DNA of 64,000 bases from Streptomyces sp. MUM 178J (GCF_022414575.1 NZ_JADWYQ010000037.1:1-64000), one strand, 5' to 3'; shown: positions 1 through 8,818, counted from the first letter of the stretch. Numbers and translations are program-made. Notes: generated from the letters alone by a model not told the origin.

Positions 1-85
1 GCGCGGGCGGGCGCGGCGGGAGTTCGGCGTGGGGCGCGCCGGGGGCACGACGCGAGCGCGGCGGGGGCGCGGCGGGGCGACCGCG

Positions 86-114
86 ACCGTGCCGTCGTCT
101 TGCGACGGCACGGT
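86..114. terminator. Hairpin before the phosphodiesterase gene
   Basis: Perfect 12-bp inverted repeat (ACCGTGCCGTCG and its complement) around a 5-nt loop, about 105 bp upstream of the first gene. No T-run follows on either strand, so it may be an I-shaped terminator of a gene to the left of the window or a 5' structural element. Nothing else is recognisable in bases 1-220. Confidence 0.4.
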
Positions 115-220
115 TGTGCCGGCCGCCAGCGACAGCGAGGATGCGTCCATGACAAACCGTCAGCTCGACGGCGTCGTACGCCTGTGTGTTCCCCAGCCTC
201 CACGAGAGAAGGGCCGCCAT

Positions 221-1171
221 ATGTCCGCAGCCGGTGAGAGGACCAGGCTCGGCATCCTCGCCGTGAGCCTGTCGGTGGTCGCCGCGACCGCGGCCGTGCC
301 CCCCGCCGCATACGCGGCAGGTTCCCCGACCGGATCCGCGGTCGGCTCCCTCACCGTGCTGACCTACAACGTCGCCGGGCTTCCCGAGCCGCTCTCGGGA
401 AGCAAGCCCGCGAAGAACACCAAGGTCATCTCCCAGCGGATCAACTCCTACGACATCGTGAACGTCCAGGAGGACTTCGCCTACCACGCCGACCTGATCA
501 AGCATGACGAGCACCCGTACCGGACACCGCCGTCCGTCCCCGAGTGGGTGCCGGTGCCGGGCGTGCCCTTCTCGGACGGGCTCAACACCCTCTCCGACTT
601 CAAGCTGCGAAAGCTCGACCGGGTGACGTGGGACCGGTGCGCCGGCTACGACTGTCTGACCCCGAAGGGCTTCACCTACCTCCGACTCGAACTGCCCGGC
701 GGAACGTCCCTCGATCTCTACAACGCCCATATGAACGCCGGCTCGGGCACCGAGAAGAAGCTGCGCGTCCGCCGGGACAACGTCCGCCAGTTGTCCGACT
801 ACATCAAGAAACACTCCGCCGACCGGGCGGTCATCGTGACCGGGGACACCAACAGCCGCTACACCAGACCAGGCGACATCATCCGCGAGCTGCGGGACGA
901 CAACGGACTCACCGACGCCTGGGTCCAGCTGGTGAAGGGCGGCACGACGCCCGAAGTCGACGAGTCCGCGCCCACATGCAAGGAGTCCGCCGAATGCGAG
1001 CTGCTCGACAAGGTCTTCTACCGCAGCGGCCCGGGGCTGACACTCGACGCGGTCCGGTACGGCAACGAGTACGCGGAGTTCCTCGACTCCAAGGGGAAGC
1101 CGCTGTCGGACCACAACCCACCGGCCGTCACCTTCACCTTCACACGCGGCGAAGAGGCCGCCGACGGCTGA
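221..1171 (+). CDS. Secreted endonuclease/exonuclease/phosphatase (EEP) family protein, sphingomyelinase-like
   Basis: 316 aa. A Sec signal peptide (Arg near the N terminus, hydrophobic core, AYA before cleavage near residue 32) points to export. The EEP (DNase I-like) fold is indicated by LTYNVAGLP at the first strand, a metal-ligand Glu in NVQED, YNAHMNAG with the catalytic-type His, VTGDTNS (GDxN) and C-terminal SDHNPP (SDH motif). These are the conserved acid, Asn and His positions of neutral sphingomyelinases and DNase I-like phosphodiesterases. The ATG at 221 was chosen because a purine-rich GAGAGAAGGG lies just upstream and the signal peptide starts there; the frame is open further upstream without coding character. 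Substrate (phospholipid or nucleic acid) cannot be settled from sequence. Confidence 0.8.
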   Translation: MSAAGERTRLGILAVSLSVVAATAAVPPAAYAAGSPTGSAVGSLTVLTYNVAGLPEPLSGSKPAKNTKVISQRINSYDIVNVQEDFAYHADLIKHDEHPYRTPPSVPEWVPVPGVPFSDGLNTLSDFKLRKLDRVTWDRCAGYDCLTPKGFTYLRLELPGGTSLDLYNAHMNAGSGTEKKLRVRRDNVRQLSDYIKKHSADRAVIVTGDTNSRYTRPGDIIRELRDDNGLTDAWVQLVKGGTTPEVDESAPTCKESAECELLDKVFYRSGPGLTLDAVRYGNEYAEFLDSKGKPLSDHNPPAVTFTFTRGEEAADG

Positions 1172-1208
1172 GAGCTGCGACGGCCGCCGCCTGCCCCCGG
1201 GTGCACGG

Positions 1209-1397
1209 CTAGAAGATGAACACGCCGACGGCGAATGCGGTCAGGCAGACGGCCACGAGCACCATGAACCACGCGAAGCGGACGCGGCGGGCGATGGCCT
1301 CGGGGCTGTAGCCCAGGGCTCGGGCCGCCGCCAGCACATCCTGCGCGAACTTCTCGGAGCTTCTGTCGTCCCCCGTGGCCGGGCTTTCGTCTCTCAT
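1209..1397 (-). CDS. Small single-pass membrane protein
   Basis: 62 aa. A charged N-terminal half, a short helical segment (EKFAQDVLAAARALGYSPEAIARR) and one C-terminal transmembrane helix ending VGVFIF. An AGGAG ribosome-binding site precedes the ATG at 1397. It is convergent with the phosphodiesterase gene, 37 bp away. I do not recognise a family. The N-in, tail-anchored layout is common among small Streptomyces membrane proteins. Confidence 0.6.
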   Translation of the reverse strand: MRDESPATGDDRSSEKFAQDVLAAARALGYSPEAIARRVRFAWFMVLVAVCLTAFAVGVFIF

Positions 1398-1646
1398 CGT
1401 TCTCCTGTCTCCATGCCGCTTCTCAGTCGTCGAGGACACGGAGCAGTCGCCACGGCGAGGTGACACCGGGGTGGCCGTGTGAGAGGTGGGCCGCCGGGGC
1501 CTGGTGGGCGCGTTCCGGCGGACTGCCGTTCCTCGGCCCCGGCCGGGCGCGTCGACGGCTCCCGTCACCGGAGCCGGACAGGCTAGATCGGTCCGACGCG
1601 ACCGGTCAAGCCCTTGCTCCCGCCCGGGATGTGGGGCGAAGGCCCG

Positions 1647-1672
1647 GGCCCCGGGGTGGCGGCCCCGGGGCC
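1647..1672 (-). terminator. GC-rich hairpin 3' of thymidine phosphorylase
   Basis: GGCCCCGG and CCGGGGCC arms about 10 nt apart lie immediately beyond the deoA stop codon. No T-tract follows. A plausible Streptomyces-type terminator, although the whole stretch is G/C-rich and other pairings are possible. Confidence 0.4.
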
Positions 1673-1679
1673 GGGGCCG

Positions 1680-2963
1680 TCAGGCGATGCGGTCGAGGAC
1701 CACCGGCGTGGGGTGGAACTCCGTGCCCGCGGGGGCGATGTCGTACGCCGACGCCAGCGCCTCACGCGCGTAGTCGAACTTCTCCGGCGTGTCCGTGTGC
1801 AGCGTCAGCAGCGGCTGACCCGCCGTCACCGTGTCGCCCGGCTTGGCGTGGAGTTCGACGCCCGCGCCCGCCTGGACCGGGTCCTCCTTGCGGGCGCGGC
1901 CCGCGCCCAGGCGCCAGGCGGCGAGGCCGACGTCGTAGGCGTCGAGGCGGGTGAGGACGCCGGAGGAGGGAGCCGTCACCACGTGCTGCTCGCGGGCGAC
2001 GGGGAGCGCCGCGTCCGGGTCGCCGCCCTGGGCCGCGATCATGCGGCGCCAGACGTCCATGGCGGAGCCGTCGGCCAGGGCCTTCGCCGGGTCGGCGTCC
2101 TTGAGCCCGGCCGCGTCGAGCATCTCGCGGGCCAGCGCCAGGGTCAGCTCGACGACGTCCGCGGGGCCGCCGCCCGCGAGGACCTCCACCGACTCGCGGA
2201 CCTCGAGCGCGTTGCCCGCGGTCAGCCCGAGCGGCGTGGACATGTCGGTGAGCAGCGCTACGGTGCGGACCCCGCTGTCGGTGCCCAGCGCCACCATGGT
2301 GGAGGCCAGTTCCCGGGCGTCCTGAACCGTCTTCATGAACGCGCCGGTGCCGACCTTGACGTCGAGGACGAGCGAGCCCGTCCCCTCGGCGATCTTCTTC
2401 GACATGATGGAGGAGGCGATCAGCGGGATCGCCTCGACCGTGGCGGTGACGTCCCGCAGGGCGTACAGCTTCTTGTCCGCGGGGGCGAGCCCGTCTCCAG
2501 CCGCGCAGATCACCGCTCCGGTGGAGTCCAGGACGGAGAGCATCTCCTCGTTGGACAGCAGCGCCCGCCAGCCGGGGATGGACTCCAGCTTGTCGAGGGT
2601 GCCGCCGGTGTGGCCGAGGCCCCGGCCGCTGAGCTGCGGCACGGCCGCCCCGCACGCGGCGACCAGCGGCGCGAGCGGCAGGGTGATCTTGTCGCCGACG
2701 CCGCCGGTGGAGTGCTTGTCCGCGGTGGGGCGGGACAGCGAGTCGAAGTTCATCCGCTCGCCGGAGGCGATCATCGCCGCGGTCCAGCGGGCGATCTCCG
2801 TGCGGTTCATGCCGTTCAGCAGGATGGCCATGGCCAGCGCGGACATCTGCTCGTCGGCGACCTCGCCGCGCGTGTAGGCGTCGATGACCCAGTCAATCTG
2901 CTCGGGACTCAGCTCGCCCTTGTCCCGCTTTGTGCGGATGACGGAGATGGCGTCCATGGCCAT
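1680..2963 (-). CDS. deoA: Thymidine phosphorylase
   Basis: 427 aa, the usual length. Phosphorolysis of thymidine/deoxyuridine to base plus deoxyribose-1-phosphate. The family signature SGRGLGHTGGTLDKLES is intact near residue 110, and KHSTGGVGDK near residue 83 is the phosphate/nucleoside loop. The C-terminal alpha/beta domain has the conserved Gly-rich biotinyl-like segment. The start is ATG 2963 (MAMDA), preceded by GGAAGG; a second ATG two codons in is possible. It lies 104 bp after cytidine deaminase on the same strand, with a strong terminator and a palindromic operator candidate between them, so it probably has its own promoter within the nucleoside-salvage block. Confidence 0.95.
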   Translation of the reverse strand: MAMDAISVIRTKRDKGELSPEQIDWVIDAYTRGEVADEQMSALAMAILLNGMNRTEIARWTAAMIASGERMNFDSLSRPTADKHSTGGVGDKITLPLAPLVAACGAAVPQLSGRGLGHTGGTLDKLESIPGWRALLSNEEMLSVLDSTGAVICAAGDGLAPADKKLYALRDVTATVEAIPLIASSIMSKKIAEGTGSLVLDVKVGTGAFMKTVQDARELASTMVALGTDSGVRTVALLTDMSTPLGLTAGNALEVRESVEVLAGGGPADVVELTLALAREMLDAAGLKDADPAKALADGSAMDVWRRMIAAQGGDPDAALPVAREQHVVTAPSSGVLTRLDAYDVGLAAWRLGAGRARKEDPVQAGAGVELHAKPGDTVTAGQPLLTLHTDTPEKFDYAREALASAYDIAPAGTEFHPTPVVLDRIA

Positions 2964-3005
2964 GGCTGGCTTCCTTCCAACTGCGGTGGTGGCGGGCAGA
3001 GATGA

Positions 3006-3021
3006 CTCTACGCGCATAGAG
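3006..3021. promoter_or_regulatory. Palindromic operator candidate upstream of deoA (site A)
   Basis: CTCTACGCGCATAGAG, a 16-bp near-palindrome 43 bp upstream of the deoA start. Its core matches CTACGCGCGTAG at 11 of 12 positions. The same motif occurs upstream of the nucleoside ABC ATPase and bmpA. The binding factor is unknown. Confidence 0.5.
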
Positions 3022-3031
3022 AAAGAAGAGT

Positions 3032-3064
3032 CGCGGGAGTCACGGCCATGCCGTGACTCCCGCG
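3032..3064 (-). terminator. Terminator after cytidine deaminase
   Basis: A perfect 15-bp inverted repeat (CGCGGGAGTCACGGC and its complement) with a 3-nt loop starts 3 bp beyond the cdd stop. On the minus strand the stem is followed by the pyrimidine-rich ACTCTTCTTTCTC. It probably ends the ABC transporter-cdd operon before deoA. Confidence 0.8.
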
Positions 3065-3067
3065 TCG

Positions 3068-3460
3068 TCAGGCGAGATGAGCCGGGCCGAACGCCTGCGG
3101 CAGCATCTCCTTGAGCGGCAGCACCCCCGCCGGGGTGTCCACCAGCAGTTCGGGACCCCCGAACTCGTACAGCAGCTGCCGGCACCGGCCGCACGGCACC
3201 AGCAGACCGCCGGTGCCGTCCACACAGGTGAAGTGGGTGAGCCGGCCGCCGCCGGTGGCCTGGAGCTGGGAGACGAGGCCGCATTCGGCGCACAGGCTCA
3301 GCCCGTACGAGGCGTTCTCGACATTGCAGCCGGTCACCGTCCGGCCGTCGTCGACGAGCGCGGCCACGCCGACCCGGAAGCCCGAGTAGGGCGCGTACGC
3401 ACGGGACATCGCCTCACGCGCCTGCCCCCGCAGGACCCCCCAGTCGACATCCTTCGTCAC
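3068..3460 (-). CDS. cdd: Cytidine deaminase
   Basis: 130 aa, the size of the homotetrameric bacterial enzyme. Converts (deoxy)cytidine to (deoxy)uridine. The zinc and catalytic motifs are complete: CNVENASYG then C-A-E-C (proton-shuttling Glu) and PCGRC supplying the other two Zn cysteines. The GTG start at 3460 overlaps the stop of the upstream permease frame (GTGA), showing translational coupling. That position, immediately after a nucleoside importer, fits salvage of imported cytidine. Confidence 0.95.
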   Translation of the reverse strand: MTKDVDWGVLRGQAREAMSRAYAPYSGFRVGVAALVDDGRTVTGCNVENASYGLSLCAECGLVSQLQATGGGRLTHFTCVDGTGGLLVPCGRCRQLLYEFGGPELLVDTPAGVLPLKEMLPQAFGPAHLA

Positions 3461-4731
3461 TTGCCCTGGCCCTTCCGGTAGAGCATGCCGTTCGCCTTGG
3501 GCATCCGCAGCCGCTGCGCGGACAGGGCGAGCACCAGCAGCGTGGTGACGTACGGCGCGGCGTCCACGAACTGGCTCGGCACCTCGTCGGTCAGCGCGTA
3601 CCAGGTGAACAGACCGCCCGCCGCCGCGGCGGAGATCATCGCGGGCAGGTACTTCTTCTTGTACAGCTACCATGCGGCCGCGACCACCAGCAGGATGGCG
3701 ATGAGCAGCAGCATGGCGTGGACGTTCTCCGCGCCGCCGCGCAGCTTGAGGCTGTCGGTGAAGCCGAAGAGGCCCGCGCCGAGCGCCATGCCGCCCGGCA
3801 TCCAGTTGCCGAAGATCATCGCAGCGAGACCGATGTAACCGCGGCCGCCGGTCTGGCCCTCCTGGTAGATCCCGGTGGAGACGATCGCGAGGAACGCGCC
3901 GCCGAGGCCGGCCAGGCCGCCGGAGATGATCACGGCGATGTACTTGTACTTGTAGACGTTGACGCCGAGGGACTCGGCGGCGACGGGGTTCTCACCGCAG
4001 GAGCGCAGCCGCAGACCGAAGCCGGTGTGCCACAGGGCCCAGTAGGTGACCGGGATCAGCAGCAGGGCGACGACGGTGAGCAGCGACAGATTGGTGACCA
4101 GTCCGCCGAGCACGCCCGCGAGGTCCGAGACGAAGAACCAGTGTTTGTCCTGGAGGTCCGCCAGCCAGTCCGACAACCCCGGGATGGTGATCCGGTCGAT
4201 CGCGTCGATGCGCGGCGACTGCTTGGACGAGCCGCCCGGCTCCTCGGCGAAGGTGAAGTTCGAGAGGTAGCGGGTGGCGCCGAGGGCGAGGATGTTGACC
4301 GCCACACCGGAGACGATGTGGTTGACGTTGAACGTGATGGTGATGACCGCGTGCAGCAGTCCGCCGAGCGCGCCGCCGGCGATGCCCATCAGCACGCCGA
4401 CCCAGGGACCCCACTGGAAGCCGGCCCAGGCGCCGAACCAGGTGCCGAGGATCATCATGCCCTCGAGACCGATGTTGATCACACCCGCGCGCTCCGCCCA
4501 CAGACCGCCGAGGCCGGCGAGGCCGATCGGCACGGCGAGCTGGAGGGCGCCGGAGACCTGTCCGACGGAGGTCAGGTCATTGGCCCCGCTGATCACGCGG
4601 ACCAGCGAGAACAGGGCCAGTCCGCCCGCGATGATCAGCAGGATGACGGGCAGGGTCAGCTTGGGTCGGCGGCCGCCGTTCCTGGGGGCCTTGGGCGCGG
4701 CGCTCGCGGCCGAGGCGTTGCTCGTGCTCAC
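3457..4731 (-). pseudogene. Nucleoside ABC transporter permease (BmpD/NupQ type) interrupted by an in-frame amber codon
   Basis: The frame from GTG 4731 encodes a multi-spanning permease, but a TAG at 3669..3667 stops it after 354 aa. The same frame continues uninterrupted for about 70 more codons to 3457, with normal codon use. Those codons encode LYKKKYLPAM, a further hydrophobic helix and the C-terminal RMPKANG..Y segment expected of the family. A CAG to TAG change would explain this: TGG-TAG-CTG-TAC reads where TGG-CAG-CTG-TAC would be expected. The start overlaps the upstream permease stop and the distal end overlaps cdd, so operon structure is intact. The truncated product loses its last membrane segment and is probably impaired. 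A recent mutation, a sequencing error and suppression are all possible. Confidence 0.8.
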
Positions 4732-5840
4732 TTGGCGGCCTCCTTCGCGGTCTTGAGGGCGTGCCCGGCGGCGAGCTCTTCGCCCACCTTCCGCTGCTGG
4801 CGGCGCAGCCCGTACTGGCGGACGAGTTCGTAGGACACGACGACCGCGATCACGATCAGACCCTGCATGATCGTGGCGATCTCCTTCTCGTAGCCGTGCT
4901 GGTCGAGATCCGCGGACGTCTTGTCCAGGAAGGAGACCAGCAGGGCGGCGAAGAAGATCCCGACCGGGCTGTTGCGGCCGAGCAGGGCGATGGTGATGCC
5001 GGTGAAGCCGACTCCGACGGGGAAGTTGAAGCTGTAGGTGTGCGTGTCGCCCAGCAGGGTGGGCATGCCGGCGAGTCCGGCGACCGCGCCCGAGATCAGC
5101 ATCGCGGTCAGGACCATCTTCTTGGCGTCCACGCCGGAGGCCTGGGCCGCGGTCGAGCTGGCGCCGGTGGCGCGCAGGTCGAAGCCGAAGCGGGTGCGGT
5201 TGAGGACGAACCAGTAGACGAAGCCCAGCGCGAAGGCCACGAAGGTGAAGCCGTAGATCTCGCCGCCGGTGACCTCCAGGGCCGGGAACCAGCCGGACTC
5301 GGGGATATCTCCGGTCGTCAGGTCATTGGAGCCGGGGGGCTGCTCGCCGAAGTTGGACGGCAGGATCAGCCAGGCGATCAGGCTGGTCGCGATGGCGTTG
5401 AGCATGATCGTGGAGACGACCTCGCTCACTCCGCGGGTGGTCTTCAGGATGCCCGCGATGCCTGCCCAGAACGCGCCGACGAGCATGGCGACGATCACGA
5501 TCAGGGCGATGTGCAGCGGCCCGGGGAGCTCCACGGCCGCGCCGATGAGCGCCGCCACCATCGCCGCGAGCCGGTACTGGCCGTCGACGCCGATGTTGAA
5601 GAGGTTCATCCGGAAGCCGACGGCGACGGCGAGGGCCGCCAGATAGTACGTGCCGGTCTGATTGATGATCAGCACCTGGACGTCGGAGAACGACGCCGCA
5701 TCGAACATCAGCCGGAACGGCTCGATGGGATCGCGGTCCGACGCCAGCAGCACCACCGAGGTGAGCACAAAGGCGACGGCCAGCGCCAGCACCGGGCCGG
5801 CCAGCCCGAGGAGCAGCCGGTCCTTGTCGAATTTCCTCAT
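4728..5840 (-). CDS. Nucleoside ABC transporter permease (BmpC/NupP type)
   Basis: 370 aa integral membrane protein with about 8-10 hydrophobic helices, of the branched-chain amino acid/ribose/nucleoside permease superfamily (BPD_transp_2). The conserved cytoplasmic segment RATGASSTAAQASGVDAKK (residues 230-250) is the ATPase-coupling loop. The C-terminal tail is charged. The ATG start overlaps the ATPase stop (ATGA) and the stop overlaps the next permease start (GTGA). It should pair with the second permease, the ATPase and the BmpA-like lipoprotein to import purine or pyrimidine nucleosides. Confidence 0.88.
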   Translation of the reverse strand: MRKFDKDRLLLGLAGPVLALAVAFVLTSVVLLASDRDPIEPFRLMFDAASFSDVQVLIINQTGTYYLAALAVAVGFRMNLFNIGVDGQYRLAAMVAALIGAAVELPGPLHIALIVIVAMLVGAFWAGIAGILKTTRGVSEVVSTIMLNAIATSLIAWLILPSNFGEQPPGSNDLTTGDIPESGWFPALEVTGGEIYGFTFVAFALGFVYWFVLNRTRFGFDLRATGASSTAAQASGVDAKKMVLTAMLISGAVAGLAGMPTLLGDTHTYSFNFPVGVGFTGITIALLGRNSPVGIFFAALLVSFLDKTSADLDQHGYEKEIATIMQGLIVIAVVVSYELVRQYGLRRQQRKVGEELAAGHALKTAKEAAK

Positions 5841-7471
5841 CGGGCCTCACCGTCTTCGGGGTGCTGGGGGTGCTCGAGGTGACCGGTGGCGGCGCCGGTC
5901 ATGGCCGAGCCCAGTTCCTCGGGAGTGATGGTCGCGGGGTCGGCGTCGGCGACGAGCCGTCCGCGGTACATGACGCGCAGGGTGTCGGAGAGCCCGATCA
6001 GCTCGTCCAGGTCAGCCGAGATCAGCAGGACCGCGAGCCCCTCGCGGCGGGCCTCGCGGATCTGGTCCCAGATCTGGGCCTGTGCTCCGACGTCCACGCC
6101 GCGGGTGGGGTGGGCGGCGATGAGCAGCTTGGGGTGGTGGCTCATCTCGCGGCCGACGATCAGCTTCTGCTGGTTGCCGCCGGAGAGGGAGGCCGCGGTG
6201 ACGTCGATGCCGGGGGTGCGCACGTCGTACTCGCGCACGATCCGCAGCGTGTCCCTGCGTGCGGCCTTGGGGTCGAGGAGACCGCGGCGGCTGTTGGGCG
6301 GCTCGGTGACATGGCCGAGGATGCGGTTCTCCCACAGCGGGGACTCCAGCAGCAGGCCGTGCCGGTGCCGGTCCTCCGGGATGTAGCCGATGCCGTCCTC
6401 ACGGCGCTTGCGGGTGTGGGCGTGGGTGATGTCCACTCCGTCGAGCGTGATCGCGCCCGTGTCGGGGTTGCGCATGCCCATCAGGGTCTCGATCAGCTCG
6501 GTCTGCCCGTTGCCCTCGACGCCCGCGATGCCGAGGATCTCGCCCTTGTGGATGGTGATGGAGATCCCGTCCAGCAGCATCCGGCCCACCGGCACGCCCG
6601 GCTCCTCCAGGGTGTCGCTGGTCGGCAGCTGCGGCTCGGAGGTCTCCGGCACCGTGACCTGGCGGCTCTCGGCCAGGGACAGGCCCTGGACCTGGAGCAT
6701 CGGGACGTCCGTGACGGTCGACTCACGCGTCTCCGGCGTGGGCAGCTCGGCGCCCACCATCAGCTCGGCGAGCTGGCGGGGCGTGGTGCTCGCCGGGTCG
6801 GCGGTGCCGACCGTCGTGCCGCGGCGGATAACGGTGATCTCGTCGGCGACCGACAGCACCTCGCCCAGCTTGTGGGAGATGAAGATGACGGTCAGACCCT
6901 CGGCCTTCAGCTCGCGGAGGTTGGCGAAGAGGGCGTCGACCTCCTGCGGCACCAGCACGGCGGTGGGCTCGTCGAGGATGAGGATGCGTGCGCCGCGGTA
7001 GAGGACCTTGAGGATCTCCACTCGCTGGCGGTCGGCGACGCCGAGCTCCTCGACGAGAGCGTCGGGGCGGATGCCGAGGCCGTACTGCTGCGAGATCTGG
7101 CGGATCTTCCTGCGGGCCGCAGAGCCGATGCCGTGGAGCTTCTCACTGCCGAGAACAACGTTCTCCAGGACGGTGAGGTTGTCGGCGAGCATGAAGTGCT
7201 GGTGCACCATGCCGATGCCGCGGTCGATGGCGTCGCCGGGGCTGTTGAAGGAGACCCGGGCGCCGTCCACGGTGATGGTGCCCTCGTCCGGCTTCTGCAT
7301 GCCGTAGAGGATCTTCATCAGGGTGGACTTGCCCGCGCCGTTCTCGCCCACCAGGGCGTGGACGGTGCCGCGGTGCACCGTGATGTCGATGTCGTGGTTG
7401 GCGACGACGCCGGGGAATCGCTTGGTGATGCCGTGGAGTTCTACGGCAGGGGGACTGCTGGACGCGTTGAT
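5837..7471 (-). CDS. Nucleoside ABC transporter ATP-binding protein (tandem ATPase)
   Basis: About 544 aa with two ABC domains, as in NupO/RbsA/XylG proteins. The first has Walker A GENGAGKST, a Q-loop near MVHQHF and Walker B LILDEPTA. The second has the typical degenerate P-loop GVEGNGQTE, signature LSGGNQQK and Walker B-like LLIAAHPTRG. The first canonical start (GTG 7378) would remove the first beta strands before Walker A. The reading frame VELHGITKRFPGV continues upstream to a TAA at 7531..7529 with no ATG, GTG, TTG or CTG. The best initiation site is ATC at 7471, 8 nt downstream of AAGGAG; GTC at 7474 is the alternative. The position is therefore an inference. Confidence 0.8.
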   Translation of the reverse strand: MNASSSPPAVELHGITKRFPGVVANHDIDITVHRGTVHALVGENGAGKSTLMKILYGMQKPDEGTITVDGARVSFNSPGDAIDRGIGMVHQHFMLADNLTVLENVVLGSEKLHGIGSAARRKIRQISQQYGLGIRPDALVEELGVADRQRVEILKVLYRGARILILDEPTAVLVPQEVDALFANLRELKAEGLTVIFISHKLGEVLSVADEITVIRRGTTVGTADPASTTPRQLAELMVGAELPTPETRESTVTDVPMLQVQGLSLAESRQVTVPETSEPQLPTSDTLEEPGVPVGRMLLDGISITIHKGEILGIAGVEGNGQTELIETLMGMRNPDTGAITLDGVDITHAHTRKRREDGIGYIPEDRHRHGLLLESPLWENRILGHVTEPPNSRRGLLDPKAARRDTLRIVREYDVRTPGIDVTAASLSGGNQQKLIVGREMSHHPKLLIAAHPTRGVDVGAQAQIWDQIREARREGLAVLLISADLDELIGLSDTLRVMYRGRLVADADPATITPEELGSAMTGAATGHLEHPQHPEDGEAR

Positions 7472-7548
7472 GACGCACTCTCCTTGGCCGGAAGGAGCGG
7501 GGGCAAAGGGGGCAGGGCGGGGGTGAAGTTATCGCGCCGGAGGGCTGT

Positions 7549-7560
7549 CTACACGCGTAG
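7549..7560. promoter_or_regulatory. Palindromic operator candidate upstream of the ABC operon (site B)
   Basis: CTACACGCGTAG, one base from the symmetric CTACGCGCGTAG, about 80 bp upstream of the inferred ATPase start. It shares its core with sites upstream of deoA and bmpA. Confidence 0.5.
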
Positions 7561-7682
7561 CACTGCCGAAAAATCAAGCGGACGCCCCAACTGCCCTGCG
7601 CCTCTGTCGAGATGAACGAGGCGAGGGTTTCGAGGTGCCGCCGCAGGGAGGGTAGCCGACTTTTCCTGTGCCGGGCCCCACG

Positions 7683-7717
7683 CCCGTGGCGGCGACGGAA
7701 GTCGTCGCCGCCACGGG
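7683..7717 (-). terminator. Strong hairpin between bmpA and the ABC genes
   Basis: Perfect 14-bp stem (CCCGTGGCGGCGAC and complement) with a 7-nt loop, 55 bp beyond the bmpA stop. No T-run. It could terminate most bmpA transcripts or protect their 3' end, letting the binding protein be made in excess of the membrane components, as is common for ABC operons. Confidence 0.65.
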
Positions 7718-7771
7718 TCCGATGCGCTGCCGGCGCGGATGGCGTGCACCGGCGGGGTGACCCGCCCGGGG

Positions 7772-8818
7772 TTACGGGGTGGTCTTGACGACGATCTTGC
7801 CGTCGATGATGTTCTGCTTCGCCGCGGCGACAGCCTCGGTGACCTCGGTCATCTTGGTGTACGCCGGGTTGGACTCGGCCAGGCCGACGCCGCTCTTGTC
7901 CAGGCCGTAGCGGATCTCGCTGGACTGCGGGTCGCCGTCCTTGACCGACTTGATCAGGTTGAAGACCGCGCCGGAGACATCCTTGGTGACCGAGGTCAGG
8001 ATGTTGTCCTTGTAGGCGGCCAGACCCTTCTGGTTGTACTGGTCCGAGTCGACGCCGATGGCCCACTTGTCGGCCTTGGAGGCTGCCTCGATCGCACCGG
8101 AGCCGGCCAGACCGGCGGCCGCGTAGATCACGTCGGCGCCCTTGTCGAGCTGCCCCTGGGCGGCGGCCTTGCCGAGGTCCGGCTTGACGAAGCCGTCGAA
8201 GTTCGGCGGCTGGGTCAGGTACTGCGAGAGGACCTTGACGGACGAGTCGGTGTCCTTGACGCCCTGCTCGAAGCCCGCCTGGAACTTCTTGATCAGCGGG
8301 GTCTCGACGCCGCCGATGAAGCCGACGGTCTTGGACTTGGAGACCTTGGCGGCGGCGACGCCGGCGAGGTACGAGCCCTCCTCCTCGTTGAACACGAGGT
8401 TGGCGATGTTGTCGCCCTGGACGGAGGAGTCGTCGATGAGGCCGAACGTGGTGTCCGGGAACTTCGGCGCGACCTTCTCGATGGCCGGCGCGTAGGCGAA
8501 GCCGACGCCGATCACCGGGTTGTTCCCGGCGCGGGCCAGCGAGGTGAGGCGCTGCACCTTGTCGGCGTCTGCCTCACCGTCGGAGGGCTCGGCCTCCGTG
8601 CCCTTGACGTCGAGTTCCTTCTCGGCCTTCGACAGGCCGGCGTAGGCGGCGTCGTTGAACGACTGGTCGCCGCGGCCGCCGATGTCATAGGCGATAGCCG
8701 CTTTGATCTCACCCGAGTCGGAGGCGGCGTCCGACGAGGTCTTGCCACACGCGGTGGCGGAGAGTGCGAGGGCCGCGGACGCGATGCCCACGGTGGCGAA
8801 CCTGGTGATCCGGCGCAC
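7772..8818 (-). CDS. BmpA-family nucleoside-binding lipoprotein
   Basis: 348 aa. Short basic N terminus, hydrophobic core and lipobox-like SATAC with Cys 24, so it is probably lipid-anchored outside the membrane. The mature part is a two-lobed PBP fold of the PnrA/BmpA/Med family: AYDIGGRGDQSFND near residue 44 is the hallmark, followed by VGFIGG and DVIYAAAGLAGSG segments. The GTG start at 8818 is preceded by AAGGAG at 7 nt. It lies directly upstream of the ABC ATPase and permeases and is their expected substrate-binding subunit, for purine or pyrimidine nucleosides. Confidence 0.9.
   Translation of the reverse strand: MRRITRFATVGIASAALALSATACGKTSSDAASDSGEIKAAIAYDIGGRGDQSFNDAAYAGLSKAEKELDVKGTEAEPSDGEADADKVQRLTSLARAGNNPVIGVGFAYAPAIEKVAPKFPDTTFGLIDDSSVQGDNIANLVFNEEEGSYLAGVAAAKVSKSKTVGFIGGVETPLIKKFQAGFEQGVKDTDSSVKVLSQYLTQPPNFDGFVKPDLGKAAAQGQLDKGADVIYAAAGLAGSGAIEAASKADKWAIGVDSDQYNQKGLAAYKDNILTSVTKDVSGAVFNLIKSVKDGDPQSSEIRYGLDKSGVGLAESNPAYTKMTEVTEAVAAAKQNIIDGKIVVKTTP

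Noticed and set aside
3667..3669. Reading the amber codon as programmed recoding or pyrrolysine.
   Set aside because: No recoding signal or pyrrolysine genes are visible; a simple CAG to TAG change or sequencing error is more economical.
5861..7615. A 584-codon plus-strand frame across the ABC ATPase.
   Set aside because: A mirror frame of a GC-rich gene; no recognisable protein features.
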